A stretch of DNA of 64,000 nt from an uncultured Bacteroidales bacterium (GCA_900316055.1 ONBK01000001.1:186001-250000), one strand, 5' to 3'; positions 34,826 to 43,290 are shown, counted from the stretch's first letter. Notes: generated from the letters alone by a model not told the origin. Numbers and translations are program-made.

Positions 34826-36529
34826 ATGGCTAATTACTATACCGACCATCCTGAGATTGCGTTCCACCTGGAGCATCCGCAAATGAAGCGCCTGGTCGAG
34901 CTTCGCGAAAAGAATTACGAGGACGCCCAGAAGGGCATCGACTACGCCCCCGTGGACTTCGAGGACACCATCGAGAACTACCGCCGCGTGCTCGAAATCA
35001 CCGGCGATGTGGCCGCCAACGTCATCGAGCCCAACTCCGAGAGCGTCGACCTCGAAGGGCCGCACCTGGAGAACAACCGCATGATTTATGCCTCGAAGAC
35101 CAAGGAGAACCTCGAGGTGACCCGCAAGGCCGGCCTCTACGGCGTCTCCATGCCGCGCCGCTACGGCGGACTGAACCTGCCGAACGTCATCTTCAGCATG
35201 ATGAGCGAAATCATCAGCGCCTCCGACGCCGGCTTCCAGAACATCTGGAGCCTGCAGAGCTGCATCGACACCCTCTACGAGTTCGGCAGCGAGGAGCAGC
35301 GCCAGAAATACATCCCCCGCATCTGCGCCGGCGAGACCATGAGCATGGACCTCACCGAGCCCGATGCCGGCTCCGACCTGCAGCGCGTCATGCTCAAGGC
35401 CACCTTCGACGAGAAGGAGAACTGCTGGCGCCTCAACGGCGTGAAGCGCTTCATCACCAACGGCGATAGCGACATCCACCTTGTGCTCGCCCGCAGCGAG
35501 GAGGGCACAAAGGACGGCCGCGGCCTCTCCATGTTCATCTACGACAAGCGCAACGGCGGCGTCGATGTGCGCCACATCGAGCACAAGCTCGGCATCCACG
35601 GCAGCCCCACCTGCGAGCTCACCTACAAGAACGCCAAGGCCGAACTCTGCGGTGACCGCAAGATGGGCCTCATCAAATATGTTATGGCCCTGATGAACGG
35701 CGCCCGCCTCGGCATCGCCGCCCAGAGCGTCGGCGTGGAGCAGGAAGCCTACAACGAAGGCCTGGCCTACGCCCGCGAACGTGCCCAGTTCGGCCAGAAA
35801 ATCATCAACTTCCCGGCGGTATACGACATGCTCTCCCGCATGAAAGCCAAGCTCGACGCCGGCCGCAGCCTGCTCTACCAGACCGCCCGCTACGTCGACC
35901 TCTACAAGTGCCTCGAGGACATCGCCCGCGACCGCAAGCTCACCCCCGAGGAGCGCACCGAGATGAAGACCTACAGCCGCCTGGCCGACGCCTTCACCCC
36001 CATCGCCAAGGGCATGAACAGCGAATACGCCAGCCAGAACGCCTACGACGCCATCAGCATCCACGGCGGCTCCGGCTTCATCATGGAGTACAAGAGCCAG
36101 CGCCTCTACCGCGACGCACGCATTTTCAGCATATACGAAGGTACCACGCAGCTGCAGGTCGTCGCCGCCGTGCGTTACATCACCAACGGCACCTACCTGC
36201 AGGTGATGAAGGACATGCTGTCCAAGACTCCCGACGGTGCACTGAAGAACCGCGTGGCCCCGCTCATCGACCTCTACGAGAAGGCCGTCAACTATGTTAA
36301 CGAGGCCAACAACCAAGAGGTACACGACTTCCTCGCCCGCCGTCTCTACGACATGACCTGCGAGATTATCATGAGCCTGCTCCTCATCGATGACGCCAGC
36401 CGCGCTCCCGAACTCTTCGAGAAGAGTGCCAACGTCTACGTCCGCATGACCGAGGAAGATGTCTGCGCCAAATCCTACTACGTAATGCACTTCACCGAAG
36501 TCGACCTGCCCAACTTCCGCGCTGAGTAA
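34826..36529 (+). CDS. acyl-CoA dehydrogenase
   Basis: 567 residues. N-terminal helical domain; flavin/substrate beta domain with LTEPDAGSDLQRVMLKA and FITNGDSDIHLVLARSEE; C-terminal helical domain with RLGIAAQSVGVEQEAYNEGL, ERAQFGQKI and RDARIFSIYEGTTQLQ, where the glutamate of YEGT is the usual catalytic base. It has an extra C-terminal helical extension, as in the 560-600-residue class. It probably oxidises or reduces short-chain acyl-CoA/enoyl-CoA with EtfAB as partner. Chain length is not evident from sequence. An intrinsic terminator follows. Confidence 0.92.
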   Translation: MANYYTDHPEIAFHLEHPQMKRLVELREKNYEDAQKGIDYAPVDFEDTIENYRRVLEITGDVAANVIEPNSESVDLEGPHLENNRMIYASKTKENLEVTRKAGLYGVSMPRRYGGLNLPNVIFSMMSEIISASDAGFQNIWSLQSCIDTLYEFGSEEQRQKYIPRICAGETMSMDLTEPDAGSDLQRVMLKATFDEKENCWRLNGVKRFITNGDSDIHLVLARSEEGTKDGRGLSMFIYDKRNGGVDVRHIEHKLGIHGSPTCELTYKNAKAELCGDRKMGLIKYVMALMNGARLGIAAQSVGVEQEAYNEGLAYARERAQFGQKIINFPAVYDMLSRMKAKLDAGRSLLYQTARYVDLYKCLEDIARDRKLTPEERTEMKTYSRLADAFTPIAKGMNSEYASQNAYDAISIHGGSGFIMEYKSQRLYRDARIFSIYEGTTQLQVVAAVRYITNGTYLQVMKDMLSKTPDGALKNRVAPLIDLYEKAVNYVNEANNQEVHDFLARRLYDMTCEIIMSLLLIDDASRAPELFEKSANVYVRMTEEDVCAKSYYVMHFTEVDLPNFRAE

Positions 36530-36567
36530 GTCGACCCGACGATACAATAGAAATAAAACATTATTAT

Positions 36568-36602
36568 CAGCCTCTGTCGTGAATGCGGCGGAGGCTGTTT
36601 TT
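36568..36602 (+). terminator. intrinsic terminator after the acyl-CoA dehydrogenase gene
   Basis: Stem CAGCCTC / GAGGCTG with a 16-base loop, followed by TTTTT. Confidence 0.8.
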
Positions 36603-36620
36603 ATAGCCCTGATGAAATAT

Positions 36621-36654
36621 TTTTGGGTGGTTTCGATTTTTATTTGTAATTTTG
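36621..36654 (+). promoter_or_regulatory. promoter of structured leader copy A
   Basis: -33 element TTTTG (36621-36625) and -7 element TAATTTTG (36647-36654), 21 bases apart, followed by CAGCG. Predicted transcription start is near 36660. Confidence 0.75.
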
Positions 36655-36704
36655 CAGCGAGAAAAAGCAATGAATTGTGACATAAAAACTGACATATAGA
36701 ATAA

Positions 36705-36858
36705 AAAAGACATATTGAGCTTGAAGCTCTTGTTCACCTAATAAGAAGCTGGTAACTTTTATATCGGGGTGAGAATAAGAAGCGGAAAGTTCGCGCTATG
36801 GCGTGAATCACTTTCCCTTACTTATTATCCCCGAGGTTGTACCAGCACCATTATTAGG
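36705..36858 (+). ncRNA. candidate structured leader/small RNA motif, copy A
   Basis: It begins with the box AAAAGACATATTGAGCT (36705-36721), then a nested hairpin: CCTAATAA/TTATTAGG (36737 with 36858), GCTGGTA/TACCAGC (36748 with 36846), TCGGGG/CCCCGA (36764 with 36834), AATAAG/CTTATT (36774 with 36826), GGAAAGT/ACTTTCC (36784 with 36816), and a terminal TCGCGC-tatg-GCGTGA. The box, the TGAGAATAAG strand and the terminal hairpin recur at 54895-55049 on the other strand in the same position relative to a promoter. I do not recognise the family. It could be a cis-acting leader of the gene at 36909 or a separate small RNA. Confidence 0.72.
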
Positions 36859-36908
36859 AATAAGTAAAATTGGATTCACGTCTTTATTATATAAAAAAAA
36901 ACACTAAA

Positions 36909-37478
36909 ATGAAGAAGATACTCTTAATGATGATGATGGCGGGGTTGTCCGCCGCGGCGCAGACTGGTCACTTGACCTTCAAAGGCGTTCCTATCGACGG
37001 AACGTTGAACGAGTTTGTGGGCAAACTCAAACAAAAAGGCTTCACCCAGCTCGGAAAAGAACAAGGTATGGCTATACTCGAGGGCGATTTCGCATCGTTC
37101 AAGGGCTGCACCGTTGCCGTGTATGAACACGAATCGGGTCTGGTCAACCGAGTGGGCGTGATGTTCCCGGAACGAGACACTTGGTCGCTGCTTTACAACG
37201 ACTACTCCAAGTTGAAAGAGATGCTGACCCAGAAATATGGCAAGCCGAGCGAAGAGACGGAAGAATTCCAAAGTTATTCCACCCCTCGCGACGACAACAG
37301 CCGTATGCACGAGGTCCGTATGGACAGATGCAAATACATCTGCGACTTCACCACGGAAGAGGGCGTTATCGAGCTAAGGATTGCACACAACAGTGTCACC
37401 AGTTGCTTCGTCGTCCTCGTGTACGTGGATGCCGAGAACGAGTCTAAAGTCCAATCCAGCGCAATCGACGACCTTTAA
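36909..37478 (+). CDS. small exported protein of unknown function
   Basis: 189 residues. Signal peptide MKKILLMMMMAGLSAAAQ; the mature protein starts about TGHLTFKGVPIDGTLNEFV. The pattern of a short beta strand, PIDG and a helix (FKGVPIDGTLNEFVGKLKQK) followed by beta strands with YGKPSEETEEF is seen in small Bacteroidales periplasmic proteins, but I have no function. An in-frame ATG at 36870 would lie within the leader and adds no signal character, so 36909 is preferred. The gene lies 50 bases downstream of the structured RNA element and 12 bases upstream of the next gene. Confidence 0.75.
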   Translation: MKKILLMMMMAGLSAAAQTGHLTFKGVPIDGTLNEFVGKLKQKGFTQLGKEQGMAILEGDFASFKGCTVAVYEHESGLVNRVGVMFPERDTWSLLYNDYSKLKEMLTQKYGKPSEETEEFQSYSTPRDDNSRMHEVRMDRCKYICDFTTEEGVIELRIAHNSVTSCFVVLVYVDAENESKVQSSAIDDL

Positions 37479-37490
37479 TACCTAAACGAC

Positions 37491-37901
37491 ATGAAAAAGA
37501 TTTGGGTATATTTGCTCGGTGTGCTGACCGGCATAGTCATCACCATCATCGTTTTAGCCATTATCGGTGTCGCAACAAACGCCAAAAACGCCCCTAGTAC
37601 AAGAATGTCTAACGGCATGTCATTCTTTGAAGAGCCCGGCAATGTAATAGAACCTGCGAGCGTCAAAGTATTCCAAGCCCTCGGTGACGGGGCGGCATTG
37701 GCTCACTGCAAGGGACAAGAGCCATATGATTGGTACGGCGACCCTATCGTGCTTCTATATAATGAAGATGGGATACCCTACTACGATGACCAAATTGTCA
37801 ACGCTTCGAGTGGAAAATGCTTTCGGCAAGTAGGCATCTACAGGTACTCATCACACATGGGCGAAAAGACCGTGCCAATAGTAATGCAGTTGGACAAGTA
37901 A
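37491..37901 (+). CDS. small membrane-anchored protein of unknown function
   Basis: 136 residues. One N-terminal transmembrane helix (WVYLLGVLTGIVITIIVLAIIGVAT) and an extracytoplasmic part of about 105 residues with VKVFQALGDGAALAHCKG and a second cysteine further on (GKCFRQVGIYRY). The middle region (PIVLLYNEDGIPYYDDQIV) is predicted beta. No family is recognised. It is 12 bases downstream of the previous gene and closed by a terminator, so the two form one operon under the structured leader. Confidence 0.72.
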   Translation: MKKIWVYLLGVLTGIVITIIVLAIIGVATNAKNAPSTRMSNGMSFFEEPGNVIEPASVKVFQALGDGAALAHCKGQEPYDWYGDPIVLLYNEDGIPYYDDQIVNASSGKCFRQVGIYRYSSHMGEKTVPIVMQLDK

Positions 37902-37921
37902 GACGATTCCAAATATTGAAT

Positions 37922-37947
37922 GGCGGGCAGCAATGTCCGCCTTTTTT
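37922..37947 (+). terminator. intrinsic terminator after the two small exported genes
   Basis: Stem GGCGGGCA / TGTCCGCC with loop GCAA, followed by TTTTTT. Confidence 0.88.
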
Positions 37948-38246
37948 ATTGCATCTCTTTTTTATTCCTCCACGCAACAGCAGCAACTCCACGATAGGCT
38001 GCATCGAGAGCGACGGCGACATCCGCGGACCTTCTGCGGCTGCTTGTCGTAGAAGCTGTGGCAGCGCCCGGCCATGTTCCGCGTTGGCACGAACTCGCGG
38101 CTCCTCCATTTTGTCTTTGCAATAACTGTTTCTGTTTCGTTTTACCCTATATTCTTGTTCGGGGACGGTATACTTTCCTTACTAAACTTAGTATACCATC
38201 TTTGGTACAAATCCCGCTGCAAAGATAAAAAAACGACATGGCAAAG
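37948..38246. other. intergenic region with an orphan promoter and an inverted repeat
   Basis: About 300 bases without a gene I can support. On the - strand a perfect -7 element TATCTTTGCAG (38220-38227) points leftwards at a GC-rich stretch whose only frame (37798-38109, starting MEEPRVRANAEH) has no recognisable family and runs antisense into the 37491 gene. An inverted repeat GGTATACT/AGTATACC (38167-38174, 38190-38197) lies between. It may be the scar of a lost gene. Confidence 0.4.
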
Positions 38247-38275
38247 GAAGCGCATCCCGATGCCGGATGCGCTTC
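38247..38275. terminator. hairpin terminator between convergent units
   Basis: 11-bp stem GAAGCGCATCC / GGATGCGCTTC with a 7-base loop, just past the end of the YoeB-type toxin gene. Confidence 0.6.
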
Positions 38276-38296
38276 TTCTATTGTTGGTTATTTCTT

Positions 38297-38575
38297 CTAT
38301 TTGTCTTCGTAATGCCCGTAGGCGGAAATAACATCTACATGCACCTCTGTATCGAAGATTTCATAAATGAGACGGTGCTTCTGCGTGATACGACGGCTCC
38401 ATTGTCCTGCGCGATCGCCTGTAAGTTGCTCGGGCTTTCCCGTACCTGTCCGAGGATGATCCATCAACTCATTTACGAGTTTTACCACCTTTCTGTGAGC
38501 GGCAGGTTCGTCGTGTTTCAACTTTGCAATATCCGCCTTGGCCCGAGGGGAGAAAACAATGTCGTACATACTCAA
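38297..38575 (-). CDS. YoeB/Txe-family mRNA interferase toxin
   Basis: 92 residues. The fold signature is intact: LNELMDHPRTGTGKPEQLTG corresponds to the region with the catalytic glutamate (here VNELMDHP...GKPEQL), then GQWSRRITQKHRLIY and the C-terminal catalytic pair in YGHY. YoeB toxins cut mRNA in the ribosomal A site. The gene overlaps the upstream antitoxin by 4 bases (ATGA), as expected for a toxin-antitoxin operon. The key residues are retained, so it is probably active. Confidence 0.9.
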   Translation of the reverse strand: MSMYDIVFSPRAKADIAKLKHDEPAAHRKVVKLVNELMDHPRTGTGKPEQLTGDRAGQWSRRITQKHRLIYEIFDTEVHVDVISAYGHYEDK

Positions 38576-38826
38576 AGAGAATTAAGCCAGTTGTTCATTT
38601 CCTCGCGATTGGAGAAACGGATACCCTCACCGCGACGAATCTGTTCTCGTCCCTCATCCACACGGGCAAAGAACTCCTCCTCGGTCATCAAGGTGGGATC
38701 TTTCTCTTTGGCCAGTTTCTTGGCATAACGTGTCAGACGGCGCATTAACTCATCGTTGTCGGCGATATGACCAATGCTCTGCCAAAGTTCCGTGTTCATT
38801 GTAACCTGTTGTGCTGTCGTCATCAT
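38572..38826 (-). CDS. antitoxin of the YoeB-type toxin
   Basis: 84 residues. It precedes the toxin and overlaps it by ATGA. It does not look like YefM: it is helical throughout, with a basic middle (RLTRYAKKLAKEKDP) and a C-terminal segment EEFFARVDEGREQIRRGEG followed by IRFSNREEMNNWLNSL, the part likely to wrap around the toxin. A 13-base palindrome 22 bases upstream is a likely operator. The family assignment is by position. Confidence 0.78.
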   Translation of the reverse strand: MMTTAQQVTMNTELWQSIGHIADNDELMRRLTRYAKKLAKEKDPTLMTEEEFFARVDEGREQIRRGEGIRFSNREEMNNWLNSL

Positions 38827-38847
38827 AACTATTGCTTTTGCTTGTAT

Positions 38848-38860
38848 AACGCTGAGCGTT
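38848..38860. promoter_or_regulatory. palindromic operator of the toxin-antitoxin pair
   Basis: AACGCTGAGCGTT is a perfect 6-bp dyad around one base, next to TAATTTTA, a plausible -7 element on the - strand. It suggests autoregulation by the complex. Confidence 0.5.
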
Positions 38861-38885
38861 TAAAATTATTGTGGCATGATGTAAA

Positions 38886-39350
38886 TTAGTTGAATGCCAG
38901 CCAGCTGTTACGGTAGCGGCGGTCGGAGGAGACGTCCTCGCCGAACCAGACGGGGGGCGTGAAGGTGTTGGAGGCGGCGGTGTCGGGGAATTCCACTTCG
39001 ACGAGGCGCAGGCCTTCGTGGGCGCCGTGGAAGATATCCAACTCGGCCACAAGGCCACCCGCCAACGGAATCTTGTAGCGGGTCTTCAGCACCGGACGAC
39101 CTTCGCATTTGGCCTTCAGACGCTCATAACTTTCGGCACTGAGGTCGAACTCCTCCTCTCGGTTGTGGATGGCTTCCCCTTTCTTACCCTTCGAAAGATT
39201 CTCCTTGATGGTAAGAATATACACATCGCCCATCCGGCGGACACGCACGGTGGGCGATGTGCAAAGGTAGCATTGTTCTATCTCTACGTGAGGATAAGAA
39301 TCCAGATTCCCCGGAAGAGAGACAACAAGGTATTTACGCTCAATCTCCAT
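38886..39350 (-). CDS. CYTH-domain (triphosphate tunnel) protein
   Basis: 154 residues. It begins MEIERKYLV, the ExExK motif (Glu2, Glu4, Lys6) of CYTH phosphatases, followed by alternating charged strands (TVRVRRMGDVYILTIKENL; LKTRYKIPL; ELDIFHGAHEGLRLVEVEF) that line the tunnel. These enzymes hydrolyse inorganic triphosphate or other triphosphorylated compounds with a divalent metal. The length equals the minimal one-domain form. Its start codon overlaps the purC stop by one base. Confidence 0.88.
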   Translation of the reverse strand: MEIERKYLVVSLPGNLDSYPHVEIEQCYLCTSPTVRVRRMGDVYILTIKENLSKGKKGEAIHNREEEFDLSAESYERLKAKCEGRPVLKTRYKIPLAGGLVAELDIFHGAHEGLRLVEVEFPDTAASNTFTPPVWFGEDVSSDRRYRNSWLAFN

Positions 39351-40309
39351 TAGAGCGTAGCAAGATATTCTGTGACGTTCTTCTCAATGCGGGCGGCCAC
39401 ATCGGCGCAGTCATCAGCTTTCTGGAATTTCTCGCCAGTGATATGCTCGTAGAGCTCAATATAACGGTCGGAGATGCTGTTGACAATTTCATCGGTCATC
39501 TCGGGAACCTGCTGTCCTTCTTTACCTTGGAAGCCGTTTTCCATAAGCCATTCACGGACGAACTCCTTGCTGAGCTGACGCTGGTGCTCACCTTTCTTCA
39601 GACGCTCCTCATAGCCCTCGGCATAGAAATAACGGCTGCTGTCGGGAGTGTGAATCTCGTCGATGAGGTAGATCTTGCCGTCGCGTTTGCCGAACTCGTA
39701 CTTGGTGTCCACCAGGATGAGGCCCTTCTGGGCGGCCATCTCGGTACCACGCTGGAAGAGCTGCAGGGCGTAACGCTCCAGCTGGTCGTAGTCTTCCTTG
39801 CTGACGAGGCCCGTGCGGATAATCTCCTCACGGCTAATGTTCTCGTCGTGACCTTCGTCGGCCTTGGTGGTGGGGGTGACGATGGGGGTCGGGAACTTCT
39901 GGTTCTCGACCATACCTTCGGGCAGCGGCACGCCGCAGAGGGTGCGGGCACCAGCCTTATACTCACGCCATGCGCTTCCTGCGAGGTACCCACGGACAAT
40001 CATCTCCACACGGAAGCCTTCACACTTGAGACCCACGGTAACCATGGGGTCGGGAGTGGCAAGTTTCCAGTTGGGCAGAATGTCAGCAGTGGCATCGAGG
40101 AACTTGGAGGCAATCTGGTTGAGCACCTGACCCTTGTAAGGGATACCCTTGGGAAGAACAACATCAAAGGCGGAGATACGGTCGCTCACCACCATCGCCA
40201 TATACTTGTCATCGATGTTATACACATCACGCACTTTGCCCACATAGAGGCTCTTCTGCTTCGGAAAATTGAAATTGGTTTTTACTACTGCTTTCATATT
40301 ATTATTCAT
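39350..40309 (-). CDS. purC: phosphoribosylaminoimidazole-succinocarboxamide synthase
   Basis: 319 residues. Motifs are [56 protein letters not shown] and [20 protein letters not shown], all typical of SAICAR synthase. It joins aspartate to CAIR in purine synthesis. The longer form of about 310 residues is the Bacteroidota/eukaryote-like type. Met5 is an alternative start. It overlaps rsmD by 8 bases and the CYTH gene by 1, a compact operon. Confidence 0.96.
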   Translation of the reverse strand: MNNNMKAVVKTNFNFPKQKSLYVGKVRDVYNIDDKYMAMVVSDRISAFDVVLPKGIPYKGQVLNQIASKFLDATADILPNWKLATPDPMVTVGLKCEGFRVEMIVRGYLAGSAWREYKAGARTLCGVPLPEGMVENQKFPTPIVTPTTKADEGHDENISREEIIRTGLVSKEDYDQLERYALQLFQRGTEMAAQKGLILVDTKYEFGKRDGKIYLIDEIHTPDSSRYFYAEGYEERLKKGEHQRQLSKEFVREWLMENGFQGKEGQQVPEMTDEIVNSISDRYIELYEHITGEKFQKADDCADVAARIEKNVTEYLATL

Positions 40310-40847
40310 CTAATTTCATTGCAAAAAAAGTAAAGTTTACCTTGCCATAGTTGCGGTGCTGCCAGAAATGGGGATGCTCTTCGAAAGTGTATTCGCGCGG
40401 ATGCTCCAAGATAAAGATACCATCGTCGTTGAGCAACTGATGCTCGAAGACTAAGTCGGGCAACGTCTGCAACCCTTCGATGGCATAAGGCGGGTCTGCA
40501 AAAACGATGTCGAACTTTCTGTTGGCACGTTTCAAGAGGTCGAACACATCGGCCCGCACCACACGTAGATTCCGCAGTTCCAATCGCTGGGCCTCCGACT
40601 TGATATACTCGGCGCAGGCGTTGTTGATATCCACCGAGGTTACCTCTCGCGCTCCACGCGAAATAAACTCTACCGACATAGCGCCAGTACCTGCAAAAAG
40701 GTCCATCACTGTGCAATCCTCATAGTCTACATAGTTGTTTAGGATGTTGAACAATCCCTCTCGAGCCATATCGGTCGTTGGCCTCACAGGCAGGTTGGCA
40801 GGCGGGTTCAGACGACGTCCCTTGAGTGTTCCAGCGATAATCCTCAT
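40302..40847 (-). CDS. rsmD: 16S rRNA (guanine-966-N2) methyltransferase RsmD
   Basis: 181 residues. It starts [13 protein letters not shown] and has [16 protein letters not shown], the AdoMet motif [20 protein letters not shown] and the catalytic FADPPYA. It methylates G966 in the 30S subunit. It lies downstream of the DUF3822 gene, the usual arrangement in Bacteroidota. The 16-base gap contains degenerate TTTAAAC words. Confidence 0.95.
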   Translation of the reverse strand: MRIIAGTLKGRRLNPPANLPVRPTTDMAREGLFNILNNYVDYEDCTVMDLFAGTGAMSVEFISRGAREVTSVDINNACAEYIKSEAQRLELRNLRVVRADVFDLLKRANRKFDIVFADPPYAIEGLQTLPDLVFEHQLLNDDGIFILEHPREYTFEEHPHFWQHRNYGKVNFTFFAMKLDE

Positions 40848-40863
40848 GATAAAGTTTAACGTT

Positions 40864-41679
40864 TTAAAGAATCAACGCGTTCTTGTAGGTATGGAGAGTC
40901 TTGAACTCAGGATTAAGATAGGAGGTGTGAGTACCGGTGTAGAGCGAGGCCGACGGGAAGTAGGGTCGCAGAAGAGCAAAACGCTCGCGATTCACGTCAC
41001 CGCACATCAACAACTCGGTACCGGCATTCTCGAGGCCGAAACTCTTCATCACCTCGACGGTGTGGAACAATGCCTCGTTGTCGTCAGTGAAAGAGATGGT
41101 ATTACCGAAGATATAACGTCCGTCGCGATAAGCAGCATAGTCAATCATGTGGTCGCGCCAAAAAGTGAGCAACAACGGATGCGATATACTACGCTTTTCG
41201 AGACCCATAGAGGCCAGCCGCACATGTTGGTTCATCACCTTCATGCCAGGGAAAGCCACTTTAAAAGCCATTGTCAACGCCTCATCAGCGGCAAAGACCG
41301 CTGTAGAGGCCAACACACTGCAGGGAGCCGTTAAGGCTGTCAAGGCCTTGCCTCCCACCAACTTTAGGTAGTGACGGTTAGAGGTAGCGGAATAGAGCTC
41401 GTCGGGCACCCATACGCTCTCGTCGCTGAGGGCCACCAGTTGCATGCCACCATAACCCAACGGCCGGATACCCACGGTGTTGAAGAACGCCTTCACGTCG
41501 GCCATCACGCCCGTCATCGACGTGGAGTGCTCGCCCTCGACTTCTCCGAAGGTCAGCAGCACCCCCGAGGCCGTCAGCTCCGAAAAAGAAAATCCATTTG
41601 GCCGAAGGCAAATGGATAATCTTTTTTCTCCCGGAGCAAATGCACTGTTGGTGACAATCAATGATTTGCTACGATACAT
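40864..41679 (-). CDS. DUF3822 family protein
   Basis: 271 residues. This Bacteroidota-specific family normally stands next to rsmD, as here. Features are RLSICLRPNGFSFSELTASG at the start, and an actin-like (ASKHA) fold is suggested by its spacing of beta strands and glycines (LLMCGDVNRERFALLRPYF). Function is unknown; adjacency to rsmD hints at a role in ribosome assembly, which is inference. No signal peptide. Confidence 0.82.
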   Translation of the reverse strand: MYRSKSLIVTNSAFAPGEKRLSICLRPNGFSFSELTASGVLLTFGEVEGEHSTSMTGVMADVKAFFNTVGIRPLGYGGMQLVALSDESVWVPDELYSATSNRHYLKLVGGKALTALTAPCSVLASTAVFAADEALTMAFKVAFPGMKVMNQHVRLASMGLEKRSISHPLLLTFWRDHMIDYAAYRDGRYIFGNTISFTDDNEALFHTVEVMKSFGLENAGTELLMCGDVNRERFALLRPYFPSASLYTGTHTSYLNPEFKTLHTYKNALIL

Positions 41680-41690
41680 AGGTTTTTTGT

Positions 41691-42437
41691 TTATTCAAAG
41701 TTACCTCTGGTTTCGGGCTTCAGGGTGTCGCCCACACGCCAACTGGTATAGACGGGATCTGCATCGGGGTTCTGCTCAAGAAGTTTCTTCGACTTCTCTT
41801 TGATAGCAGCAATCTTGTTCTTTAACAGTTTGGGATCAATCTTTTCACCCACATAGAGATCCTCGAAATCAATCCAGGACATGAAGACCCACACGCCATC
41901 GTTCTGCTTTGCAACAAGTTTAAACTCCTTGTCCTTACCAAAGCCAGGCACATAGCGGCAGTTACGAATCTCCTCGTCGGTAATCGGGTGCGACACGCCA
42001 GTATTAGGATCGTTGATAATCAAGTCTTTGTTATCCTTCTTGGCACGAAGCTCATCTAGGGCTTTTACATACCTGCGTTTGTCAACAATAAACTTTTTAT
42101 CGCGAGCCTCATCGGAGGTCATATTCTGCACATCATGAATGGTGAGACCAGCCTGCATGATAGCGTTAGTGTCATACTCTTCTTTCAACACCAATAGACT
42201 ATCCTCTGTCATCAAACGGTTAATGAGGGTATCGAAATTGCCGCAATAGACATAGTAAGTCTGTTTGTAAGCCTCTTCGAGGGTGCGGATGACTTTCAGT
42301 TTCTGTGCACAGGCATCGCGACGGGCGGTGTACTCATTATCGAAGTCGATATCCTTCTTAAAGTTATCGTACAACAGATAGCCCAGGCCGATAATAACAA
42401 CGGCGAGCACAATTTGAATGATAGTTCTGACTTTCAT
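41691..42437 (-). CDS. membrane-anchored protein of unknown function
   Basis: 248 residues. A single N-terminal transmembrane helix (TIIQIVLAVVIIGLGYLLY) is followed by an extracytoplasmic helical region (TARRDACAQKLKVIRTLEEA) and a mixed part with DPNTGVSHPITDEEIRNCRY. The pattern is seen in Bacteroidales proteins placed beside DUF3822/rsmD, but I have no function for it. It has its own promoter, 47 bases upstream, and probably transcribes the DUF3822-rsmD-purC-CYTH run. Confidence 0.72.
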   Translation of the reverse strand: MKVRTIIQIVLAVVIIGLGYLLYDNFKKDIDFDNEYTARRDACAQKLKVIRTLEEAYKQTYYVYCGNFDTLINRLMTEDSLLVLKEEYDTNAIMQAGLTIHDVQNMTSDEARDKKFIVDKRRYVKALDELRAKKDNKDLIINDPNTGVSHPITDEEIRNCRYVPGFGKDKEFKLVAKQNDGVWVFMSWIDFEDLYVGEKIDPKLLKNKIAAIKEKSKKLLEQNPDADPVYTSWRVGDTLKPETRGNFE

Positions 42438-42483
42438 TTCTTTGTATATCTTTAATTATTATTTACAGCACTAAATTCAAATG

Positions 42484-42491
42484 CAAAGATA
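42484..42491 (-). promoter_or_regulatory. -7 promoter element for the 41691-42437 gene and probably its operon
   Basis: TATCTTTGCA on the - strand, 47 bases before the ATG. Confidence 0.65.
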
Positions 42492-42579
42492 CGAATTTTA
42501 TCCGATATAGTTGCAACAATTTAAAAAAAATATTTTCATTCGAGCACAAACACCCGTACAAGTCATTGATTACAAGACA

Positions 42580-43290
42580 TTACGCCATATTATGGAACAC
42601 ATTGACGACATCGTCGTCGTTCTCAAGGCGTTCGATGAGACCATTGACCTCCTCCTGCTCCTCTTCCGAGAGTTCTCTCACCGTCAGAGGAATGCGCTCG
42701 AACTTGAAGCTCTTAATCTCAAGACCCCTGTCTTCCAAGAATTTAGAGATAGGTCCATAGTTGGCAAAGTCGGCATAAATGAGAATTTCATCCTCGTCGC
42801 GGAACACCTCGTCGATGTCGCAGTCGATGAGCTCGAGTTCAAGTTCGTCCATATCGATATCATCTTTCCAGGCAACGACGAAGGAGCATTTGCGTTCAAA
42901 GAGGAAGTCATTCATACCCATCGTACCCAGCTCTCCCTTACCACGCACAAAGGCAGCGCGGATATTGGCCACCGTACGGGTGGGATTGTCGGTGGCAGTC
43001 TCCACCACCACGGCGACACCGTGAGGGCCTTTGCCGTCATAGACAACCTCTTTGTAGGCCGATTTGTCCTTCTCGGTGGCACGCTTGATAGCGCGCTCAA
43101 CATTCTCCTTGGGCATAGACTCGCTCTTGGCGGTCTGCATGAGCAGACGAAGGCGGAGGTTGCTCGAGGGATCGGGACCGCCAGCGAGAACGGCCAATTC
43201 AATTTCCTTACCAATCTTGGTGAAGGTACGGGCCATATGGCCCCAACGTTTCAGTTTTCGTGCTTTTCTATATTCAAATGCGCGGCCCAT
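42580..43290 (-). CDS. YebC/PmpR-family protein
   Basis: 236 residues. It begins MGRAFEYRKARKLKRWGHMA and has FTKIGKEIELAVLAGGPDP, MPKENVERAIKRA and GPHGVAVVVETATDNPTRT, all diagnostic of YebC. Members act as transcription regulators or, as shown recently for some, relieve ribosome stalling at proline stretches. The C terminus is longer than in the Escherichia coli protein by an acidic segment (ELSEEEQEEVNGLIERLEND). The 5' flank is a heptamer array. Confidence 0.94.
   Translation of the reverse strand: MGRAFEYRKARKLKRWGHMARTFTKIGKEIELAVLAGGPDPSSNLRLRLLMQTAKSESMPKENVERAIKRATEKDKSAYKEVVYDGKGPHGVAVVVETATDNPTRTVANIRAAFVRGKGELGTMGMNDFLFERKCSFVVAWKDDIDMDELELELIDCDIDEVFRDEDEILIYADFANYGPISKFLEDRGLEIKSFKFERIPLTVRELSEEEQEEVNGLIERLENDDDVVNVFHNMA

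Noticed and set aside
34712-36670. A 652-codon minus-strand frame opposite the acyl-CoA dehydrogenase gene
   Set aside because: The sense strand encodes a clear acyl-CoA dehydrogenase. The opposite frame is Ala/Val/Gly/His-rich, typical of the complement of GC-rich codons.
36705-36858. RNA motif A as an rRNA, tRNA, tmRNA or 6S RNA gene
   Set aside because: No tRNA-like arms or rRNA cores are present. Two diverged copies within 20 kb, each in front of an operon, do not fit a single-copy housekeeping RNA such as 6S or tmRNA.
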